This document shows positions 17,056 through 26,032 of a stretch of DNA of 64,000 nucleotides, piece after piece. The first letter of the stretch is position 1. Every line of letters begins with the position of its first letter. Position numbers and translations under genes: made by a program. The notes beneath the pieces are model-generated. The model was not told where the DNA came from. It did not search any database and worked only from the letters and a program-made list of their open reading frames with translations. Origin of the DNA: Flagellimonas abyssi. Lineage in GTDB: Bacteria > Bacteroidota > Bacteroidia > Flavobacteriales > Flavobacteriaceae. Location of the stretch: contig NZ_JAHZSV010000013.1 in the NCBI RefSeq assembly GCF_019457905.1, forward strand, positions 62,001 through 126,000, given 5' to 3'.

Positions 17056-17063
17056 CAAATATA
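17056..17063 (-). promoter_or_regulatory. -7 box of the ABC exporter gene
   Basis: Reads TATATTTG on the minus strand, about 50 bp before the start codon. Confidence 0.58.
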
Positions 17064-17138
17064 TACCATACCTCACAAAGTAAATGTTATAAAACTGATA
17101 AGAAAGTAACTTTGGTAGGTAAGAATCAAATATAAGAT

Positions 17139-17146
17139 TACTTTTG
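17139..17146 (+). promoter_or_regulatory. Promoter of nusB (-7 box, with TTTG at 17111)
   Basis: TACTTTTG matches TAnnTTTG. A TTTG lies 24 nt upstream as a candidate -33 element. A second match, TAACTTTG, is at 17107. Confidence 0.6.
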
Positions 17147-17187
17147 CGGTGTGAAAGCCAAATAATGACTTTAAAAGTTCTTTAAAC

Positions 17188-18135
17188 ATGTTAACCAGAA
17201 GGCACATTAGGGTAAAAGTGATGCAATGTATCTATGCATTGGTGCAATCCAAGGACGATTCGCTTCAAAAGCAGGAAAAGTTCCTAAGAGTGAGTATAGA
17301 AAATATGTATGTTCTATATCTTTTGATTTTAAGCCTTTTGGCAGAACTGCACCGTTTGGCCGAGAAACATGTAAGCCACGCTTCCAAAAAATACGTGGCC
17401 ACCGAAGAGGATAAATATCCCAATCCAGAAAAATTTGTAAAAAACCGATTGCTTTTGCAACTGGTCAACAACGAGGCATTGAAGAATGAACTCTCCAAGC
17501 GCAAACTGGACAATTGGTACCTGAACGATGAATATGTAAAGATCATCTACAGGGAAATCATGGCCAGTGATATTTATAAGCAATATATGCTGAACGGAGC
17601 CGATGATCATACTGATGACCGTGATGTGGTGCTACAATTGTTCAAAGAGATTATAGCTCCCAACGAAAAAATCTACGATTACTTTGAGGACGATAAGCTT
17701 ACTTGGGTAGATGATTTCCCCATTGTAAATACTTTTTTGGTCAAACGTCTTAAAAAGGCCAAGCCAGATTCTGGAGACCGTTTCTTTTTACCTGCATTGC
17801 TCAAGGATCAACAGGATTTGGATTTTGCCAATGACCTTTTGACCAAGACACTTCTTAACGATGGTAAATGGGAGAAAGAAATTGAAGGAAAAACTCCGAA
17901 TTGGGACAACGACCGTATTGCTGAGATTGACTCCATTATCCTTAAAATGGCAATATGCGAGTTACTTAACTTTCCCTCCATTCCAGAAAAAGTGACCCTG
18001 AACGAGTATTTGGAGATTGCCAAAGAGTATTCTACACCCAAGAGTAGTATATTTATAAATGGGGTGTTGGATAAGTTGGCAAAAGAGTACAAATCGGATG
18101 GAAGGCTGCAAAAAATAGGTAGGGGTCTACAATAA
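17188..18135 (+). CDS. nusB: Transcription antitermination protein NusB (long Bacteroidota form)
   Basis: A 315-aa NusB. The N-terminus LTRRHIRVKVMQCIYAL and the C-terminal part with DSIILKMAICELLNFPSIPEKVTLNEYLEIAKEYS and FINGVLDKLAKEY match NusB, which binds boxA RNA with NusE (S10) in rRNA antitermination. E. coli NusB is about 139 aa. Here an insertion of roughly 150 residues lies between the N-terminal helices and the conserved C-terminal half, as is usual in Bacteroidota. It heads a nusB-DUF1573-yajC operon. Confidence 0.93.
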   Translation: MLTRRHIRVKVMQCIYALVQSKDDSLQKQEKFLRVSIENMYVLYLLILSLLAELHRLAEKHVSHASKKYVATEEDKYPNPEKFVKNRLLLQLVNNEALKNELSKRKLDNWYLNDEYVKIIYREIMASDIYKQYMLNGADDHTDDRDVVLQLFKEIIAPNEKIYDYFEDDKLTWVDDFPIVNTFLVKRLKKAKPDSGDRFFLPALLKDQQDLDFANDLLTKTLLNDGKWEKEIEGKTPNWDNDRIAEIDSIILKMAICELLNFPSIPEKVTLNEYLEIAKEYSTPKSSIFINGVLDKLAKEYKSDGRLQKIGRGLQ

Positions 18136-18173
18136 ACAATAATTCCTTAATTTTGGGAAAACAAATTTTAATC

Positions 18174-18650
18174 ATGAAAAGAATAACAACAATTTTGAGT
18201 TTGATCGCAGTGGTTACCCTAACCAGTGTATCATGCAAGGACAAAGCATCGCAAAAGATAGTTGCTGACAATGTTGAAAGCGCTGTAAGCAGAGATGAGG
18301 CCGATAAAAAAGTTCCTGTAATGACCTTTGAGAAAACCGAGCACGATTTCGGTACCATCCAAAGAGGAACACCTCAAGAAACCGTATTTACATTTACCAA
18401 TACAGGTGATGCCCCATTGATCATTACCGATGCTAAAAGTAGCTGTGGCTGTACAGTGCCAAACCCTCCAAAGGAGCCTATTGCACCGGGTGAAAAAGGT
18501 GAGTTGTTGGTGAAATTCAACGGTTCTGGTCAAAATCAGGTGACCAAAACCATTACGGTAACAGCAAACACCGCCAAAGGTTCTGAAATCGTAAGAATCA
18601 AAGCATTTGTACAAGCACCAGAAGCTACACCAGCTGGTCCTGTAAAATAA
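18174..18650 (+). CDS. DUF1573 lipoprotein
   Basis: A 158-aa protein beginning MKRITTILSLIAVVTLTSVS followed by Cys, a lipoprotein signal with a lipobox before the cysteine. The ATG at 18174 gives this signal directly and is preferred over an in-frame TTG at 18153. The mature part has the DUF1573 immunoglobulin-like (ASH-type) pattern: HDFGTIQRGTPQETVFTFTN, the SSCGCTVP motif and PIAPGEKGELLVKF. Function is unknown; the family is abundant in Bacteroidota envelopes. It lies between nusB and yajC. Confidence 0.9.
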   Translation: MKRITTILSLIAVVTLTSVSCKDKASQKIVADNVESAVSRDEADKKVPVMTFEKTEHDFGTIQRGTPQETVFTFTNTGDAPLIITDAKSSCGCTVPNPPKEPIAPGEKGELLVKFNGSGQNQVTKTITVTANTAKGSEIVRIKAFVQAPEATPAGPVK

Positions 18651-18664
18651 TTTAAAAGACCTAA

Positions 18665-18955
18665 ATGGAAAACTTACAACAGTTTTTACCGCTGATATTG
18701 ATTTTTGCCGTGGCATACTTTTTTATGATTCGCCCGCAGATCAAACGTCAGAAGGATGAGAAAAAATTCGCTTCCGAATTAAAAAAAGGAGACAAAATTA
18801 TTACCAAGAGTGGTTTGCACGGTAAGATTGTGGAATTGAACGACAAGGATTTTTCCTGTGTCATTGAGACCATGGCTGGCCGTTTAAAGTTTGATCGCTC
18901 TGCCATTTCCATGGAAATGAGCAAAAAATTAAATACTCCCGACGAAAAGAAGTAA
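18665..18955 (+). CDS. yajC: Preprotein translocase subunit YajC
   Basis: A 96-aa protein with one N-terminal membrane segment (FLPLILIFAVAYFFMIRPQ) and the typical cytoplasmic part KKGDKIITKSGLHGKIVELND. YajC associates with SecDF and the Sec translocon. It is 14 bp after the DUF1573 gene, and a terminator follows at 18980. Confidence 0.95.
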   Translation: MENLQQFLPLILIFAVAYFFMIRPQIKRQKDEKKFASELKKGDKIITKSGLHGKIVELNDKDFSCVIETMAGRLKFDRSAISMEMSKKLNTPDEKK

Positions 18956-18979
18956 GCGAAAACAGTATATTACATCAAG

Positions 18980-19019
18980 AACGTCCCTTAGGAATTACAT
19001 TTCGAGGGACGTTTTTTTT
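18980..19019 (+). terminator. Terminator of the nusB-DUF1573-yajC operon
   Basis: A 9-bp stem, AACGTCCCT with AGGGACGTT, has a 16-nt loop and is followed by a run of T. Confidence 0.8.
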
Positions 19020-19046
19020 GTATCTTATCCCAAATTTTGAAAAAAT

Positions 19047-20396
19047 ATGGGAACCAGAAGACAGTTTGTAAAGCAAAGCAGTTTGGGAGCTGCGGCCATG
19101 GGAGCATCAATGGTATTGCCAACGGAGTTGCTGGCATCGATTAGAAAAACCATCAGTCCAAATGATAAAATTCAGGTTGGCCTTATTGGTTGTAAAGGAA
19201 TGGGCTTTTCCGATTTGAGTTCTATGTTGCAGAACAGCGAGGTCGAAGTTGTAGCCCTTTGCGATGTGGATGAAAATGTACTTCGCGAAAAAACTGCCGA
19301 ACTGGAAAAGGGAGGAATCAAAAAGCCTAAATGGTATTCCGATTACCGAAAACTGTTGGAAGATAAAGATATTCATATCGCGATTATTGGAACGCCGGAC
19401 CACTGGCATTGCCTACAACTTACCGATGCCATTGATGCCGGTAAGGATGTATATTGTGAAAAGCCCATAGCCAATTCAGTGGCAGAGAGCGATGCCATGC
19501 TTGCCAAGGTAAATGCAAGCGACAGAATGGTGCAGATAGGACAATGGCAACGCAGCGAACCCCATTTTGTGGATGCCATCAGCTATGTGCATTCCGGTAA
19601 GTTGGGTCAGATAAGACTGGTAAAAACATGGGCGTACCAAGGTTGGATGTCATCCGTTCCCGTGGTGCCCAATGGCCCTGTACCTGCTGGCGTAGATTAT
19701 GATATGTGGTTGGGACCTGCGGAGAACAGACCCTTCAACCCAAACAGGTTTCACTTTAATTTTAGATGGTTTTGGGACTATGCAGGAGGATTAATGACGG
19801 ATTGGGGTGTTCATTTGATTGATTACGCTCTTTTCGGAATGAAAGCATCTACGCCCAAATCTGTGATGGCCATGGGAGGTAAGTTTGCCTACCCCAACGA
19901 TGCGGCCGAAACCCCTGATACTTTACAAACCATTTATGATTTTGGTGATTTTTCCCTGCTTTGGGAGCATGCCACCGGGATTGATGGTGGCAATTACGGG
20001 CGTAACCACGGTATTGCTTTTATCGGGAACAATGGAACTTTGGTGCTCGACCGTGGTGGCTGGGAGGTGATCCCGGAGCATGATCGTCCACATTGGAGTC
20101 AAGATTTGGGACCAAAAATAGAAGCTGTACCCTTACAGCAGGGTGTTGGCCAAGGTTTGGGATTGCACACACAAAACTTTTTAGAAGCGGTAAAGTCGAG
20201 GGATAAATCAATCTTGAAGGCACCGATTAAAATCGGTTATGATGCAGCTGTGGTGAGCCACATGGGTAACATTGCTTACAAAACAGGGGAACGTTTGTTC
20301 TGGGATGCGGAGAACAACAAGTTCAACCATTCGGAAGCCGATGCTCTAATATCCAAGCAATACCATAATGGATGGAAGTTCCCGAAGATGGGGTAA
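19047..20396 (+). CDS. Tat-exported Gfo/Idh/MocA family oxidoreductase
   Basis: A 449-aa oxidoreductase. The N-terminus MGTRRQFVKQSSLGAAAMGA carries a twin-arginine motif, so it should be exported folded with its NAD(P). The Rossmann part starts at IQVGLIGCKGMG, and the family motif EKP lies in VYCEKPIANS, which supplies the catalytic or cofactor-binding lysine. A C-terminal alpha/beta domain contains WDYAGGLMTDWGVHLIDYALFG. Secreted members in Bacteroidota usually act on sugars or cyclitols. No sugar-utilisation genes are adjacent, so the substrate is open. Confidence 0.9.
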   Translation: MGTRRQFVKQSSLGAAAMGASMVLPTELLASIRKTISPNDKIQVGLIGCKGMGFSDLSSMLQNSEVEVVALCDVDENVLREKTAELEKGGIKKPKWYSDYRKLLEDKDIHIAIIGTPDHWHCLQLTDAIDAGKDVYCEKPIANSVAESDAMLAKVNASDRMVQIGQWQRSEPHFVDAISYVHSGKLGQIRLVKTWAYQGWMSSVPVVPNGPVPAGVDYDMWLGPAENRPFNPNRFHFNFRWFWDYAGGLMTDWGVHLIDYALFGMKASTPKSVMAMGGKFAYPNDAAETPDTLQTIYDFGDFSLLWEHATGIDGGNYGRNHGIAFIGNNGTLVLDRGGWEVIPEHDRPHWSQDLGPKIEAVPLQQGVGQGLGLHTQNFLEAVKSRDKSILKAPIKIGYDAAVVSHMGNIAYKTGERLFWDAENNKFNHSEADALISKQYHNGWKFPKMG

Positions 20397-20442
20397 AAGA
20401 CAGGTTTTTGGTTGAAATTAACAGTGACTGACGGAGCTCGAC

Positions 20443-21429
20443 TTACCGTTCAGCGTCTGTGGCAACTGTTATTTTTCCATTTTGCCACCCTTTGGGTAGA
20501 TGTAGGTTCATTCCAGTTTTATTTTCAACATCGATTAAATCATTCCTAAGGGAAATACTTCGTAATCCGATAACATTTCTATTGTTGTTTGTCGTTTCCA
20601 AAGCTGTATCATCCGTAATGGCTCCAAGAAATCCATAGGATGTTAATGCATGATTATTTAAAGCTGCAGTTCGCCAATCTTCTATTTGGGCTAATTCGTA
20701 CGGTGATATTTCACCCTGTTTCAGTGCATTTAATAATTTTGGCCTTAAATAAGCGTAGATGGTATCTTTCGAATTATAATTTACGGATATTGAATTATGG
20801 TGACTTAAAATCACGGATCCCCATAGGTTGTTCCCTGTAAGCCGTTCACCTGGATAACCATACTCTTTTAAAATTTGCTCCAGTTGTTCTAACTGCTGCT
20901 CGCTATGAGGGGCAAATTTTTTTTCTGAATACCTCCTTTTGGCTTTTTGTCCAATTCTGAACAATGCCCCAAGTGCTTTTTTCTGGTCCTTTTTGAACAT
21001 TTCATGGACTTGTTCCTTGAGCAGAGGATTTAGTCCCGATAAGTATATTTGGTGGAGGGAATCATATTCGGATAAAAGCTTTGACCATTCCGAAGATTTT
21101 TTTAATGACTGTAAATTGTCATTTTTTTTGATGCTTTTCAGTGTCCAACCAGCTTTGATTCCCATTCTCGTGAATTGTAATCCTGATTGATAATCATTTT
21201 GATATGCACTGAGCTCAGTAGCAACTTTGATGTCTCTTAAAAACGAGAAATCAAACTGTTTAAATAGAGAATCAAATGTATCAATCGCAGAAGAGTATTT
21301 TCCTTCAGCAATCAGCTGTTCACACTCAATTACTTTGGAATGGTAGTTCAGGTAGTTTTCTTGGGCTTTACTTTTGACAGAAAACAAAAGACAGCCAATA
21401 AAAATAAGGGTCAGTGAAAATTTAGCCAT
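20443..21429 (-). CDS. Secreted protein with DUF6624-like C-terminal domain
   Basis: A 328-aa protein. The ATG at 21429 gives a good signal peptide (MAKFSLTLIFIGCLLFSVKS then AQE), so the longer frame reaching 21573 is not preferred. The middle (EQLIAEGKYSSAIDTFDSLF and AYQNDYQSGLQFTRMGI) resembles TPR-like helical pairs. The C-terminal third, with LEQILKEYGYPGERLTGNNLW and LLNALKQGEISPYELAQIEDW, resembles DUF6624. It is probably periplasmic. Function unknown. The gene stands alone between convergent and same-strand neighbours. Confidence 0.7.
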   Translation of the reverse strand: MAKFSLTLIFIGCLLFSVKSKAQENYLNYHSKVIECEQLIAEGKYSSAIDTFDSLFKQFDFSFLRDIKVATELSAYQNDYQSGLQFTRMGIKAGWTLKSIKKNDNLQSLKKSSEWSKLLSEYDSLHQIYLSGLNPLLKEQVHEMFKKDQKKALGALFRIGQKAKRRYSEKKFAPHSEQQLEQLEQILKEYGYPGERLTGNNLWGSVILSHHNSISVNYNSKDTIYAYLRPKLLNALKQGEISPYELAQIEDWRTAALNNHALTSYGFLGAITDDTALETTNNNRNVIGLRSISLRNDLIDVENKTGMNLHLPKGWQNGKITVATDAER

Positions 21430-21598
21430 AAAACAAAAGAATGCATTTTGACTATAAATGGCTGTCAATGAATCGTTAAATGTGGTTTCAAGGTTAAATC
21501 TGTAGTTAAGATTAACCAATATATTCTTTTTGAGCTGCTGTTGATGATTATCGGAGAATGTGTTTGTCGGCAACTAAGAACTTGAGCAAAAAATAGTA

Positions 21599-22570
21599 TT
21601 ATTTTTCAATAATGCCAATATCCTTAGAATGTGCTATGGCATCGCTACTGTTATTAAAATAAAGATACTTAACGTTTAAGGACCTAACGTTCTTTAAAAT
21701 GCTTTTTACCTTTTCTTTAGGTTTGTTGCCCGTTTGGCGTATATAAATTGCTTTGATGTTTTTAGGGAAAACCTTGCATATACGTTCATAAAGGTAGGGG
21801 TCTTTTTGTGAATCATCGCCCAACAATACATAATCGAGTTCCGGGTAAAAGGAAATGATATCTTTAATTTTCTCAAATTTGTGATCGTGACTTCCGCCTC
21901 CTGTGAAAAAGAAATCCCCGAGTCCAGTTTTGATTTTCTTTAATTTGACCACGGCTTTGGGCAATCTGTATTTATTGGCGATGGCAACTATGAACGAATA
22001 AAGGTTCCATTCGCTACTGGAAACATAAAAAAATGAATTAAAGGAATTATTATCCTTTAGTCCGGCCATACTTAATGCTTGGTAATGTGAAGGTACATCA
22101 TCGAATATTTTTCGCTTATCAATATTTTGAGTCAACATCACATAAAGTTTTTTAAAGATATTGGAACTGTGCGATATCAAAAATGTATCGTCAATATCGG
22201 AAATAATTCCATATCTGCCAGTATGTGGTTTTAAGATTTCGCCATTGGTCACAATATTAAATTTACCATAATCGCATCTCACACTACAGGGATACCAGCC
22301 GCTTGTCAATGGTTTGTCAAAAGGGATTCTAAAATTAAAATAACCATCTTTCATTGTTTTGGTCGATACCGATTCACCTTGAAATTGAAGTGTGACCTTT
22401 TCATTGGATAGTGGTTTTACCGTAAACATTTTCAGTATGGAGAAGGCATGTTTAATGGCTCTCCTTTCAATGCTGTATTGGCTAGGTGCCCAAGATTTGA
22501 AAACATGTCCCGAGATTATTAATTCCTTGTTATTCATATAACCACGATAAATGCTTATATCCACCTTCAT
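21599..22570 (-). CDS. App1-like phosphatase (DUF2183), putative phosphatidate phosphatase
   Basis: A 323-aa protein. The HAD-type catalytic motif DxDDT is at residues 125-129 in GIISDIDDTFLISHSS. Later HAD-type blocks are FFYVSSSEWNLYSF, FFFTGGGSHDHKFEKI and YVLLGDDSQKDP. The N-terminal part contains a beta-rich region, with LQFQGESVSTKTMKDGYFNF, seen in bacterial members. Yeast App1 dephosphorylates phosphatidate. The gene is divergent from a diacylglycerol kinase, which catalyses the opposite reaction, so a phosphatidate role is reasonable but unproven. No signal peptide is seen. Confidence 0.82.
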   Translation of the reverse strand: MKVDISIYRGYMNNKELIISGHVFKSWAPSQYSIERRAIKHAFSILKMFTVKPLSNEKVTLQFQGESVSTKTMKDGYFNFRIPFDKPLTSGWYPCSVRCDYGKFNIVTNGEILKPHTGRYGIISDIDDTFLISHSSNIFKKLYVMLTQNIDKRKIFDDVPSHYQALSMAGLKDNNSFNSFFYVSSSEWNLYSFIVAIANKYRLPKAVVKLKKIKTGLGDFFFTGGGSHDHKFEKIKDIISFYPELDYVLLGDDSQKDPYLYERICKVFPKNIKAIYIRQTGNKPKEKVKSILKNVRSLNVKYLYFNNSSDAIAHSKDIGIIEK

Positions 22571-22589
22571 ACGAACTGTTGCTGAAAAA

Positions 22590-22605
22590 ATGATAAATTT
22601 ATCAT
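22590..22605. promoter_or_regulatory. 16-bp palindrome in the App1/DAG kinase intergenic region
   Basis: ATGATAAATTTATCAT is a perfect inverted repeat placed centrally in the 57-bp gap between the two divergent start codons. It may be an operator for both genes. This is inferred from symmetry and position only. Confidence 0.45.
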
Positions 22606-22627
22606 TAGGATAATATATTAAAATATA

Positions 22628-23509
22628 ATGAAAGAGAATCTTCTATTAATCATAAACCCAACTGCAGGTTCTATTAATGTAAGTGAAGTAATGGACTTGG
22701 TTGATGAATGGTCCAATGAATCCAGATTCAATATTGAAACCTATAAAACTTCTGGAAAAAATGACGAAAAGAAGATTGAGAAATTACTACAGGACAAAGC
22801 ATATGTACGAGTAGTTGCAGCTGGTGGTGATGGAACCATAAATATGGTAGCTTCCAAACTTTTGAACAAAGATATTGTATTGGGAATTTTAGCTTGTGGT
22901 TCCGCAAATGGACTGGCTACTTCTATGCAAATTCCAAAAAACTTGAACCAGCAATTTGATATCGCCTTGAATGGTGATCCTTTAACCATTGACAGTCTTT
23001 TTATCAATGATATATTTTGTGCCCATATCGCAGATGTTGGAATCAATGCTGAATTGATTTATAACTATGAAAAGTCAGGGGCTAGTGGAATGTGGGGGTA
23101 TGCCGTTCAAAGCATTCCAACCTTGTTGAAATCCAACTACCCTTATAAATTCAAGATTTCCATTGAGGATAAGGTGATAGAAAGAGAAGGTGTACTGCTG
23201 GTTTTTTCCAATGCCAGAAAATATGGAACGGGAGCCATCGTAAATCCAGAGGGTAAGATTGATGATGGCAATTTTGAAGTGATTTTGTATAAAAAATTAG
23301 GTGTTCGTGAAGTTTTGGAAACCTTTCGAGGCAACAGTCTAAAAAAAGAGACTTCCATGGAAATGTATCAAGCCACGTCTGTATCGGTCGAATGCGAATC
23401 ACCGATCGCCCTTCAGGTAGATGGTGAATTTATTGGCAAATACAATACTTTTTCGGTCCATATACAACCACAGAGTTTACAATTGGCCGTTCCCAAATCA
23501 GTCAGGTAA
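22628..23509 (+). CDS. Diacylglycerol kinase family lipid kinase (YegS/DagK-like)
   Basis: A 293-aa lipid kinase. The N-terminal IINPTAGS, the nucleotide-binding GGDGT at residues 66-70 within VVAAGGDGTINMVASKL, and GILACGSANGLATSM are the family core. The C-terminal half, with VNPEGKIDDGNFEVILYKK and LQVDGEF, completes the two-domain fold. It is expected to phosphorylate diacylglycerol or a related lipid at the inner membrane face. It is divergent from the App1-like phosphatase and shares a 57-bp promoter region with it. Confidence 0.88.
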   Translation: MKENLLLIINPTAGSINVSEVMDLVDEWSNESRFNIETYKTSGKNDEKKIEKLLQDKAYVRVVAAGGDGTINMVASKLLNKDIVLGILACGSANGLATSMQIPKNLNQQFDIALNGDPLTIDSLFINDIFCAHIADVGINAELIYNYEKSGASGMWGYAVQSIPTLLKSNYPYKFKISIEDKVIEREGVLLVFSNARKYGTGAIVNPEGKIDDGNFEVILYKKLGVREVLETFRGNSLKKETSMEMYQATSVSVECESPIALQVDGEFIGKYNTFSVHIQPQSLQLAVPKSVR

Positions 23510-23629
23510 AGAAAACAGGTAATTAGAAAGGATGGAAAGCTTTTTGGGTTCACCTATCGTTAAAGGTATGATTCGTTTTAATTATGATGACCGATGCCTT
23601 GTTTCAATTGACTGATGATGAGATGCCGA

Positions 23630-24220
23630 TTACCTATACCCATCATTCAACCCGACACCATCTTTGATCATGGGAAGTATTTTTTCCAACCTGCGCAGTT
23701 TGGTTTTTTCTTGTTTGGCCTCGGCAATGTACTCACAGAACTCTTTTTGTTTGTATGGAGTGAAATTTTCAAAGGAAGATTTTAAAACGGAATCACTGTC
23801 AAGTTTGGATTGTAGCAATTCGGGAATCTCTATCTCTTTGGTTTTCTCGGCTTTTATTTCCAATCCTTTTTTTTGATTTTCCAAGGCTTCGTTCATATAG
23901 GCCAGTACAGCCTTTTCGTTGACTTCTTCCAAATCGTGGAACTTCCAATGGCGCATCCCCTTGGTCTTGCCATCCTGTGCATTCTCCAAAACCTTTTTTG
24001 GATCCTTTAAAAATACACCATTAAAAAACCAAACACCGAAATAACTCTTGAACTTTCCAATGCCAAATACATTTTTGCCATCCAACGTATAAACAGGTAT
24101 ACTCCATTTAAAGTCCTCTACGGCTTCTGTTTTTAGGGCAATCTCTCGCAGTAGAGCAATGCCGCCCTTATACGGATGCTCGCTTTCGTAAAAAGACTCC
24201 AGTTTTTCGATTTTATCCAC
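23630..24220 (-). CDS. YdeI/OmdA-type protein with N-terminal DUF1801-like domain
   Basis: A 196-aa protein. The first half (LREIALKTEAVEDFKWSIPVYTLDGKNVFGIGKFKSYFGVWFF, read in two blocks around residues 25-70) matches the DUF1801/YdhG fold. The second half contains IPELLQSKLDSD and FENFTPYKQKEFCEYIAEAKQEKTKLRRLEK, the bacteriocin-protection YdeI/OmdA region. Function is poorly defined. It starts two bases after pepT ends, so it is probably the distal gene of a pepT operon. Confidence 0.8.
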   Translation of the reverse strand: MDKIEKLESFYESEHPYKGGIALLREIALKTEAVEDFKWSIPVYTLDGKNVFGIGKFKSYFGVWFFNGVFLKDPKKVLENAQDGKTKGMRHWKFHDLEEVNEKAVLAYMNEALENQKKGLEIKAEKTKEIEIPELLQSKLDSDSVLKSSFENFTPYKQKEFCEYIAEAKQEKTKLRRLEKILPMIKDGVGLNDGYR

Positions 24221-24222
24221 AA

Positions 24223-25452
24223 CTATCTGATTTGACTAGCGGTAAGTTCGCAAATTTTGGCGATAACCAGCACAGCTTTTTCCATGCTTTCCAAGGGAAC
24301 GTACTCGTATTTGCCATGGAAATTGTGCCCACCGGCAAAAATGTTGGGGCAGGGCAGTCCCATAAAACTGAGTTGGGAGCCATCGGTCCCTCCACGGATA
24401 GGTTTAATGATTGGTTCTATTTGGAGAGATTTCATAGCTTCTTCCGCTATTTCTACAATATGAAAGACCGGTTCCACCTTCTCTCTCATATTCTTATACT
24501 GGTCCTCAATGGTCAGGCTGATGAACTCTCCATATTTTTTGTTGAGTTTTTCCTTTATGTCGTTTAAAAGGTCTTTTCTGGCTTGAAAATGTACAGCATC
24601 GTGATCACGGATGATAAGTTCTATTTCTGCTTTTTCAATTTCCCCCTTGATTTTGTGAACATGGAAAAAACCTTCCCGACCCGTGGTGTGTTCGGGTACT
24701 TCGCTTGGGGGCAAATGGGTTAAATAGTCGTTGGCAATCCCAATGGCGTTTACCATTTTGTTCTTTGCATATCCGGGATGCACACTTTTTCCCGATACGG
24801 TAATCTTGGCCTTTGCGGCATTGAAGTTTTCATATTCCAGCTCGCCAACTTGGCTACCATCCATGGTGTAGGCCCATTCGGCGCCAAATTTTTCCACATC
24901 AAATTTGTGGGCACCGCGTCCAATTTCTTCATCGGGAGTAAAGGCAATCCTAATTTTTCCATGTTTGATCTCAGGATGTTGAATCAAGTATTCCATTGCA
25001 GTAATAATTTCGGCAATACCTGCTTTGTCATCAGCGCCCAAGAGAGTCGTGCCATCCGTGGTAATCAATGTCTGCCCTATGTAAGCCTTTAAATCTTCAA
25101 AATAATCCGGAGATAGAACAATGTTGTTCAACTTGTTGAGCACAATATCTTTCCCGTCATAATTTTCAATGATCTGTGGTTTTACATTTCTGCCCGAGAA
25201 ATCCGGGGAAGTATCAAAATGAGACACAAATCCAATGGTAGGTACTTTTTTATCAGTATTGCTGGGCAAGGTTGCCATTATGTAGGCATTTTCGTCGATT
25301 GAGACCTCCTGCATACCGATTTGGTGCAGTTCCATCACTAATTTTTTCGCTAGGTCCCATTGTTTTTCTGTACTTGGAGTGGTCTTGGAATAGGGGGCGC
25401 TCTGTGTGTCAGTGGTCACGTAATCTAAAAATCGGGACAATAACTTTTCCAT
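24223..25452 (-). CDS. pepT: Peptidase T
   Basis: A 409-aa M20-family tripeptide aminopeptidase with two zinc sites. Visible landmarks are [14 protein letters not shown] (His ligand), [13 protein letters not shown] (bridging Asp), [15 protein letters not shown] (catalytic Glu pair), [17 protein letters not shown] and [18 protein letters not shown] near the C-terminus. Length is normal and it is cytoplasmic, releasing N-terminal residues from tripeptides. A -7 box lies at 25473 and the YdeI-like gene follows within two bases. Confidence 0.95.
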   Translation of the reverse strand: MEKLLSRFLDYVTTDTQSAPYSKTTPSTEKQWDLAKKLVMELHQIGMQEVSIDENAYIMATLPSNTDKKVPTIGFVSHFDTSPDFSGRNVKPQIIENYDGKDIVLNKLNNIVLSPDYFEDLKAYIGQTLITTDGTTLLGADDKAGIAEIITAMEYLIQHPEIKHGKIRIAFTPDEEIGRGAHKFDVEKFGAEWAYTMDGSQVGELEYENFNAAKAKITVSGKSVHPGYAKNKMVNAIGIANDYLTHLPPSEVPEHTTGREGFFHVHKIKGEIEKAEIELIIRDHDAVHFQARKDLLNDIKEKLNKKYGEFISLTIEDQYKNMREKVEPVFHIVEIAEEAMKSLQIEPIIKPIRGGTDGSQLSFMGLPCPNIFAGGHNFHGKYEYVPLESMEKAVLVIAKICELTASQIR

Positions 25453-25472
25453 GGTCGGGTGTCGAGTTTCAT

Positions 25473-25480
25473 CAAAAATA
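25473..25480 (-). promoter_or_regulatory. Promoter of pepT
   Basis: Reads TATTTTTG on the minus strand, with a TTTG 23 nt further upstream (25504-25507 on the plus strand). Confidence 0.6.
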
Positions 25481-25556
25481 AGGCTTATTCAAACGTAATT
25501 TTGCAAATCAAGGGCATTAATAAGTATCTTTCACGAACCATTAAAATCAACTTCAC

Positions 25557-25976
25557 TTGAAACCGCTGGTATATTTTCTTTTTTTGATATCTGGATTTTA
25601 CGGAACCGCCCAGATGGATTGTATTTTAGGTGTTGGCGGTAGGGATAACGAGACCATTACCAAAGTTTTTGAGCTCACTGAAGAGCAAAAGGACAACTTG
25701 AAAAATTGGAGTGCCGAACTAAAGATCAGGAACGATATTTTTAAGGAACGGGCAGAGTACCTAATGAAACAAAACGAGGATAGCTCGCCCGAAGTTCTGA
25801 TTGAAGTGTCCAAAAAGTACCAATCCTTTATCGATAGCATGGCAAAAAATGTCCATATGATGGATAAAAGACTGCTGGAAAGTTTCACCCAAACACAATA
25901 TGATAGGTATTTGAAGCTGTGCAACCAAATGACCCTGCGCCCCATCTATGTAAATAGGTCTGTTGACGAAAATTGA
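25557..25976 (+). CDS. Small secreted helical protein, 139 aa, possibly Spy/CpxP-like
   Basis: A protein starting at a TTG codon with a short signal peptide (MKPLVYFLFLISGFYGTAQ). The mature part is charged and helical, with FELTEEQKDNLKNWSAEL and later FTQTQYDRYLKLCNQM, two segments that recall the LTxxQ repeats of Spy/CpxP periplasmic proteins. The resemblance is weak and the family is not certain. The gene ends 57 bp before pyrD, which has its own promoter. Confidence 0.6.
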   Translation: MKPLVYFLFLISGFYGTAQMDCILGVGGRDNETITKVFELTEEQKDNLKNWSAELKIRNDIFKERAEYLMKQNEDSSPEVLIEVSKKYQSFIDSMAKNVHMMDKRLLESFTQTQYDRYLKLCNQMTLRPIYVNRSVDEN

Positions 25977-26007
25977 CCGAAATGTTAAGAACTGTTTTAA
26001 GAGTTTT

Positions 26008-26015
26008 TATTTTTG
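26008..26015 (+). promoter_or_regulatory. -7 box of pyrD
   Basis: TATTTTTG matches TAnnTTTG and lies 17 bp before the start codon. Confidence 0.6.
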
Positions 26016-26032
26016 TCCAAAATCCATTCTGA

